9,519 bases of DNA, taken from assembly GCA_017459315.1 (NCBI GenBank), contig JAFUDD010000245.1, forward strand, positions 1 through 9,519, in the 5' to 3' direction. This document shows, piece by piece, positions 4,992-9,519 of this stretch. A program made the translations under genes and the position numbers. Under the pieces are notes generated by a model, which was not told where the DNA came from, did not search any database, and worked only from the letters and a program-made list of their open reading frames with translations. The DNA is from Clostridia bacterium. GTDB lineage: Bacteria; Bacillota_A; Clostridia; Christensenellales; CAG-138. How positions within the stretch are numbered: position 1 is the first letter of the stretch; the number at the start of each line of letters is the position of its first letter.

Positions 4992-7484
4992 TCAATACCA
5001 TGTGACAAGCGGCGTCTTGCATTCCTGTCCGAGCGCGTCCCGGACGAACAAATAATACTGTGCCGCTTCGACGTCATACGATTGCGTGTCGTAGTGCCAG
5101 AATTCGGCGTACTTCGGCAAAGTAAACGTCAGCAGCTTCATGCGGTCCTCAAAGAGCACTTCCGTTTGCCGAACCATGTTGGCGGCATACGGCATAGCAT
5201 CGTCCCCGAACGTGTGGCAGATATAGACCTCATACGGTCCTGCGCCGCCGGTGAACGAGAACTGGAACACCCAGTCCGCGTCGCCCGAATGCCGCGCTGG
5301 CCTTGCCGAAACACATTCGAGCTTATCGATCGCCGTCACGTACTCGCTCCATGTGTATTCGTCGTTCTCAAGATTGACGACCTTGCATTGATACATGCCC
5401 GGTCTGTATGCATCATAGTATTTTGAGATCGTCGTGTATACCGGCTGCCAGATCCCGCCTTCCCATGCGCGCCAGTACCATTGATAGGACAACTGGTCGT
5501 CCGGGTTTGCGGAAACGGCTTCGCAGTAGAAAGTGGTATCGAAGTATCCGTCCTCATCCCTGACAACGATCCGGCTCGTCGGCTGCTTCACGATCATCGG
5601 CGCGCTTCCGACATATTCCACCGGGATCTCCTTGCTCCACACAAAATTCTTCTCCGCATCCCTGACAAGGCAGCGATACCGCCCGATCCGGTCCGCATCA
5701 TAGTACGATTCCGTGCCGTTGAGCTTGTGCCAGATATAGCGTCCTTCCTTGTAAGACCAATCCCCGAACGACCATTCGTAGGTATACGGCGTTATGCCGT
5801 TCTCCGGCGTTACATGAATGCGCGTCTTTCCGTAAGGCACATGAATGCTCTCCGACTCGGTCTGCTCCTTGATCCGGAACGTGGCTTCGCTGACCGTCAC
5901 CGTTTTGGTCATGACCGAGCGGTTCTTGTTGTCCACCGCCAGGATCGAGCAGGTGCACGGATACCATACCTTGAACGAGGGCGCAACATGGCTGACCTGC
6001 TGCGCTTTGCCGTTGCAGTAGAGATAGTAGGTATACGGTGCTTCGCCCTCCCCGAACTCGGCGCTGATCTCCACGTATTGATGCAGAGGCAGTTCGCCGC
6101 CGACCGGCTGACGAAGCACTTCGAGATGCTTTTCCGAACGGTAGATGTTTGCTTCGGCGGTCGCGCCGAGCGCGTCCTCGGCGTGAACGGTGTATACACC
6201 CGCCTTATATGTGTCGGCACAGTATTCCAAATGCCCGTTGTATTCGGTGCCCTCATAGGTGTCCAGCACGTCCCCGTTGTACGTCCACCACACCTTGTAC
6301 GGTTCGACGCCGTACCAAAAAGACGCCTTTACGGTCAATTTGTCGCCGTCCCAAACCTCCTGGTTCGGCGTTTGGGAATAGACGGCGAGCGGCTTTGTGG
6401 AATAGACCACGCACGCGTCCGAGTGCACCTCGTCCCCGGTCGCGTCGTCCGTGACGATGCACATATAGTCCCCGATCTCGTTCACGGGAATCGACGAGCC
6501 GAAGCCGATCTCGTTGTCCTGATTGTCGATCCAGCGGTAGGTGTACTTTCCCATGCCGTCCGCCGCCTCACAGGTGAGCGTGGCCGAACCGGCGGGCTGC
6601 AGGTTCGCGTTTTGCGGCTGTTTGGTGATCCGGACTTTATAGCGCACCTCCGCCATTTCCGAGGTCACGCTCTTGTTCGCCGCGTCGGTCACGATGCAGT
6701 AGTAGGAATCACCCGCGTTATAGACGGTCAGCATGTCCTCCGTCGAAAGCGGCGTCTCCAGCGCCGCGTCCACCTGCTCCGGCGTCATGCCGAACAGACC
6801 GACGAACCATTTCAAAAGGTCGTTGTATTTCTCGTCCTGCCCGACGTCCTGCCCGTGCGAACGCCATTCATAGGTGTACCCGCCTGCGCCGCCGGTCGCC
6901 GTCACGTGCATCGTGACACCCTCGTTCTTGCCGCGCGTGATCGTGCCGCCCTGCGGCTGCTCGATGATCGTCAGCGGCGCGCTGTAGGTGACGATGCTCG
7001 AAAAGTCCACGCCGTGCAGCCACTCGAAGACGACGGCAAGTCCCTCGACCGCCTCCGTGCGCGTGTGCGAAGCGTCGCGCTTGCAGGTATAGGTTCTCTC
7101 GCCCGGCGTGAACCCGTGCGGGACAGCCGTGACCTTGCCCTCGTCCCAGTCGTGCCCGAGCGCGCGGATCGCTTCGGTGCGGGTGTTCTTGCAGCGGGAG
7201 CAGGTGTAGGTTTTCACGCCGTCCTTTTCACAGGTCGCTGCCCTCGTGACCTTGCCGGAATCCCATTTATGCCCCTTTGCGGGGGACGCTTCGCCGTAGG
7301 TCTGTCCGCATACGGTGCATACCCAGACGCGCTTGCCGGATGCGGTGCAGGTTGCGGTGTCGTCCTGAACGACCCAGTTGTGCTGATGAGTCGGGTCGCT
7401 CTGCGGCGGGTCGGCAAACGCCGCGCTCGGCAGCAGCGCAAACAGCAGCAGGGCTGCCAGCAGAATCAATAACCATTTTTTCAT
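4992..7484 (-). CDS. Large secreted protein: CxxC/GHxW repeats plus seven Ig-like domains (830 aa)
   Basis: AAAGGAG (7491-7497) lies 6 nt before the ATG. The signal peptide MKKWLLILLAALLLF...SAAFA should be cut after Ala24 (AFA|DPP), with no lipobox. Residues 34-150 hold three cysteine-rich repeats of the kind common in clostridial surface proteins: CxxC pairs at 56/59 and 95/98, GHKW (71-74) and GHDW (110-113); the third repeat keeps only Cys134. Seven Ig-like domains follow at about 169-282, 283-364, 365-452, 453-534, 535-628, 629-720 and 721-830, with recurring PYTYEW strands and GxYxCxVTD endings. Domains 2 and 6 have the classic Ig pattern of Cys-Trp-Cys (C305/W318/C342; C654/W669/C700). 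Domain 1 carries an insert that looks helical (about 218-252). No LPXTG, SLH or membrane segment is seen at the C-terminus, which ends TPLVTWY. It is a paralog of the upstream gene in the same order of domains; likely a binding or structural surface protein. Confidence 0.92.
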   Translation of the reverse strand: MKKWLLILLAALLLFALLPSAAFADPPQSDPTHQHNWVVQDDTATCTASGKRVWVCTVCGQTYGEASPAKGHKWDSGKVTRAATCEKDGVKTYTCSRCKNTRTEAIRALGHDWDEGKVTAVPHGFTPGERTYTCKRDASHTRTEAVEGLAVVFEWLHGVDFSSIVTYSAPLTIIEQPQGGTITRGKNEGVTMHVTATGGAGGYTYEWRSHGQDVGQDEKYNDLLKWFVGLFGMTPEQVDAALETPLSTEDMLTVYNAGDSYYCIVTDAANKSVTSEMAEVRYKVRITKQPQNANLQPAGSATLTCEAADGMGKYTYRWIDNQDNEIGFGSSIPVNEIGDYMCIVTDDATGDEVHSDACVVYSTKPLAVYSQTPNQEVWDGDKLTVKASFWYGVEPYKVWWTYNGDVLDTYEGTEYNGHLEYCADTYKAGVYTVHAEDALGATAEANIYRSEKHLEVLRQPVGGELPLHQYVEISAEFGEGEAPYTYYLYCNGKAQQVSHVAPSFKVWYPCTCSILAVDNKNRSVMTKTVTVSEATFRIKEQTESESIHVPYGKTRIHVTPENGITPYTYEWSFGDWSYKEGRYIWHKLNGTESYYDADRIGRYRCLVRDAEKNFVWSKEIPVEYVGSAPMIVKQPTSRIVVRDEDGYFDTTFYCEAVSANPDDQLSYQWYWRAWEGGIWQPVYTTISKYYDAYRPGMYQCKVVNLENDEYTWSEYVTAIDKLECVSARPARHSGDADWVFQFSFTGGAGPYEVYICHTFGDDAMPYAANMVRQTEVLFEDRMKLLTFTLPKYAEFWHYDTQSYDVEAAQYYLFVRDALGQECKTPLVTWY
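7438..7484 (-). repeat. Signal-peptide DNA module, copy 2
   Basis: Partner of the 4903-4949 copy, 43/47 identical. Here the shared MKKW-LILLAA-LLFA core continues into LLPSAAFA and a signal peptidase I-type site instead of a lipobox. Confidence 0.8.
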
Positions 7485-7536
7485 GCGATGCTCCTTTCAG
7501 GTGATGGTTGGTATGCAGATATCCGTTTTCTCACGA

Positions 7537-9519
7537 TTAGTTATCTCTCGGAGTAAAGTCGGTATGCACTGAATTGCCCAACGAATCGGTGACCTCAATG
7601 TAATAGCGTGCCACATCATTTGTAAAGAATGGCTCGCCATTTAATGGATATACATAATTTACTAAATCATCTAAATATACAGTCCTTTGTGCTAGTTCAT
7701 CAAGAGTATTCGCTGTGAAATAAACATATGATACATTTTTGTATTCTATTTTTTCACCAACCCAATTGGGATACTTCATATACACCTTTACGGAATAAGG
7801 GCCAACTCCACCTTTAACCGAAATATTAATTGGTGTGAAACCGTAGGGATATTGAGTTTTTTCAATGCTTCCAAACTCAAGCGGCGCTCCGACGAATGCC
7901 GCTGTCGTATAGACATACTTGCCTGTCTTGGTATCCGTTACCTTGCAGCGATAGGTGCCCGGTACCGTTGCGTCGAGGTTTTTATATGAGCCGCCTCTGC
8001 GGGAAACGTTGCTCCAACTGGGCCTCACGCCGGTGGGAGACATCTCCCAATCGAAGCGCAGTTCCCCGCCGGAGCCGGAAACGGCGTCGCAGGAGGGCCT
8101 CAGGGAGCCGCCCTGCTCCAACACACCGCTCTTGGGCTGCTGAGTGATCCAGGGGGTATCGCCGGTGTAGCTGACCAGGATTTCCTTGGAATGGAGCTTT
8201 TCGCCGGTGTCGTCCGTAACAAGGCAGGCATAGCGGCCGGGCTGTCTGGCGGGACAGGTGGCCGTTGCGGATGCCTTGGTATACCAAGGCGTGTCCCCTT
8301 TATATTGCATCCACTCGTAGGTATAGGGCTCCAAGCCGCCCTCGACTTCCACAAACAGCGACACGGTATCTCCGGGCTTCGCGAGGGACGCCGATTCGGT
8401 CTGGTCCTTGATGCGGAACACTTCGTCCTCGAAGGTGACTACATCAGAATCAACAGTGCGTCCTTTGTTATCCACGATGCGGATATAATACTCTCCCGGA
8501 TACCAGACAGAGAACGAACCCGAAATTTGGGGGGCTGAATACTGAAGATAGTGTTCTCCATTGCGATAGAGCATATAAAGATATGGCAAATCAATCTGCT
8601 TTTCCTCGGCTAACACTACGTTAATTGTTGCATAGCTGCCCTTGGGGATCGTTCCGCCCACGGGCTGCTCCACAATGGTGAGCTTGGGCGCGGTGACGTT
8701 GACCGAACCGGAGGCCGTCGCGTACATGCTGTCCACGCCGTGAACGGTATATTTGCCCGGGCCGTCCACGTTCGCGCGGGAACGGACGTTGTTCTGCGCA
8801 TCCCGATCCTCCACGGAGTCGATGGCTTTGCCGTCCTTGTCCCACCAGATCTCATAGTCCTCCACGCCGCCGGCGAAGGAGGCGATCACGGTTGCGTCCG
8901 CGTCCGAAGTCAGCTCGAAGTCCCCGGTGATATCCGCAAGGCGGAACGGCGCGGTGGAATAGACCTCGCAGTACTCGGAGGTCGCCGTTTCGCCGGTGAC
9001 GTTGTCGGTGACGATGCAGTAGTAATACCCCTCTTTCACGGCAGGGTAGGACTGTCCTTCGCCCAGAATCCCTTCGTCGTGGTCGAACCAACGGTAGGTA
9101 TAGTCGCCGGAGCCGTCGATGGCTTCGCAATAGAATTCGTGGTTGGACTCCTGCAGATTCACGTTGCCCGGCTGCTTGGCAATGCTCACCTTATAGCTGA
9201 CGATGGCCGTGTCCGAAGAGGCAGTGTTGCCCGCTTCATCGGTGACCTCGCACCAGTAGCGCATGTTGCCGTCTTCTGCTTCAAAGTCCGGCTCGGTCTG
9301 TTTTCCGGAGGTATGAAGAAACACCCAGCTCAAAATGTTTTCTACGGACGATTTCCCATTGATTCTGTAATTCCACTCATAGGTATACTCCCCTATGCCG
9401 CCGGTCGCTGCCACATGGAGGGTGTGGGTATCGTCCCCATACCGCGTAATGCTGCCGCCCACGGGCTGCTCGGTGATCTCAAGGGGCGGGATGTCATAGT
9501 TGGAAAGGTCGAGCAGAGA
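7537..9519 (-). CDS. Secreted Ig-like repeat protein, paralog of the downstream gene (N-terminus outside window)
   Basis: The frame is open to the right edge, so 660 residues are visible and the GTG at 9462 is an internal Val (EQPVGGSITR). Seven Ig-like domains, in the same order as in the next gene, lie at about 12-109, 110-190, 191-278, 279-366, 367-455, 456-544 and 545-660 of the visible part. Matching signatures include EQPVGGSITR against EQPQGGTITR, VFRIKDQTES against TFRIKEQTES, and YEVYSTA against CVVYSTK. Domains 2 and 6 keep the Ig-type Cys-Trp-Cys pattern (C131/W144/C168; C477/W491/C525). The C-terminus (DFTPRDN) has no visible anchor. Base composition is uneven: the last domain is about 36% GC and parts of domains 1 and 4 are also AT-rich, unlike the flanks. 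The missing N-terminus probably has a signal peptide and perhaps the CxxC repeats of its paralog. It leads the visible operon, 52 bp before the next gene. Confidence 0.9.
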   Translation of the reverse strand, partial: SLLDLSNYDIPPLEITEQPVGGSITRYGDDTHTLHVAATGGIGEYTYEWNYRINGKSSVENILSWVFLHTSGKQTEPDFEAEDGNMRYWCEVTDEAGNTASSDTAIVSYKVSIAKQPGNVNLQESNHEFYCEAIDGSGDYTYRWFDHDEGILGEGQSYPAVKEGYYYCIVTDNVTGETATSEYCEVYSTAPFRLADITGDFELTSDADATVIASFAGGVEDYEIWWDKDGKAIDSVEDRDAQNNVRSRANVDGPGKYTVHGVDSMYATASGSVNVTAPKLTIVEQPVGGTIPKGSYATINVVLAEEKQIDLPYLYMLYRNGEHYLQYSAPQISGSFSVWYPGEYYIRIVDNKGRTVDSDVVTFEDEVFRIKDQTESASLAKPGDTVSLFVEVEGGLEPYTYEWMQYKGDTPWYTKASATATCPARQPGRYACLVTDDTGEKLHSKEILVSYTGDTPWITQQPKSGVLEQGGSLRPSCDAVSGSGGELRFDWEMSPTGVRPSWSNVSRRGGSYKNLDATVPGTYRCKVTDTKTGKYVYTTAAFVGAPLEFGSIEKTQYPYGFTPINISVKGGVGPYSVKVYMKYPNWVGEKIEYKNVSYVYFTANTLDELAQRTVYLDDLVNYVYPLNGEPFFTNDVARYYIEVTDSLGNSVHTDFTPRDN

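Noticed and set aside
6149..6454. Arg/Pro-rich 101-codon plus-strand frame
   Set aside because: Low-complexity antisense reading of the Ig-repeat gene; no independent support.
5481..7472. 663-codon open frame on the plus strand, antisense to the complete Ig-repeat gene
   Set aside because: It mirrors the GC-rich codon structure of the real gene, has no ribosome binding site or recognisable domain, and the minus-strand frame has a signal peptide, a ribosome binding site and clear Ig-like repeats.
7485..7536. Possible promoter or terminator between the two Ig-repeat genes
   Set aside because: The 52-bp spacer shows only the ribosome binding site of the downstream gene; no convincing hairpin with T-tract or -35/-10 pair.

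Overview
The window most likely comes from the chromosome of a GC-rich gut-type member of the Bacillota (class Clostridia). The evidence is strong GGAGG-type ribosome binding sites, short lysine-plus-leucine signal peptides, typical Gram-positive lipoboxes (LLAC, AVAC), and secreted proteins built from CxxC/GHxW repeats, Ig-like repeats and an InlB B-repeat. No RNA gene, transposase, phage gene, CRISPR array or metabolic enzyme is visible. Every gene appears to encode an exported protein. This assignment rests on sequence style, not on a marker gene.

Left half, plus strand (1-3630): three tandem paralogous lipoprotein genes. The first (3-494) is only a C-terminal part. The second (510-2045) follows it by 15 bp and is probably co-transcribed. 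The third (2158-3630) has its own candidate promoter, preceded by two 9-bp direct repeats spaced 11 bp apart that could bind a regulator. All three share a C-terminal module: an LLPF(D/E)-type helix start, an xP-(V/A/C)-W/Y aromatic strand and a closing INA(I/L/V)DG strand. The two complete ones start their mature part with CVPTPExE(F/Y)IVNK. They resemble the clostridial lipoproteins I remember as DUF6034; function is unknown.

Centre (3631-4082): a convergent intergenic region. It holds a perfect 13-bp hairpin, probably a terminator, and a minus-strand ORF with one orphan InlB B-repeat that runs into an unrelated hydrophobic tail. This looks like a gene remnant, though translation cannot be excluded.

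Right half, minus strand (9519 down to 4083): an apparent operon transcribed right to left. Two large secreted proteins come first, the upstream one truncated by the window edge. Each ends in the same seven Ig-like domains in the same order, so they are a tandem duplication. The complete one also has a signal peptide and cysteine-rich CxxC/GHxW repeats. A lipoprotein with two beta-rich domains follows. The gaps are 52 and 42 bp. Neither Ig protein shows an LPXTG, SLH or membrane anchor at its C-terminus.

The most notable signals are sharp AT-rich blocks in the upstream Ig-repeat gene. Its last domain is about 36% GC, against about 55-62% in adjacent sampled sequence, and the switch falls on a domain boundary. 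In addition, the signal-peptide DNA is 43/47 identical between two genes whose mature proteins are unrelated. Together these suggest a surface-protein locus that evolves by duplication, module exchange and domain replacement. A joint role on the cell surface (adhesion, ligand binding or assembly) is inference only.
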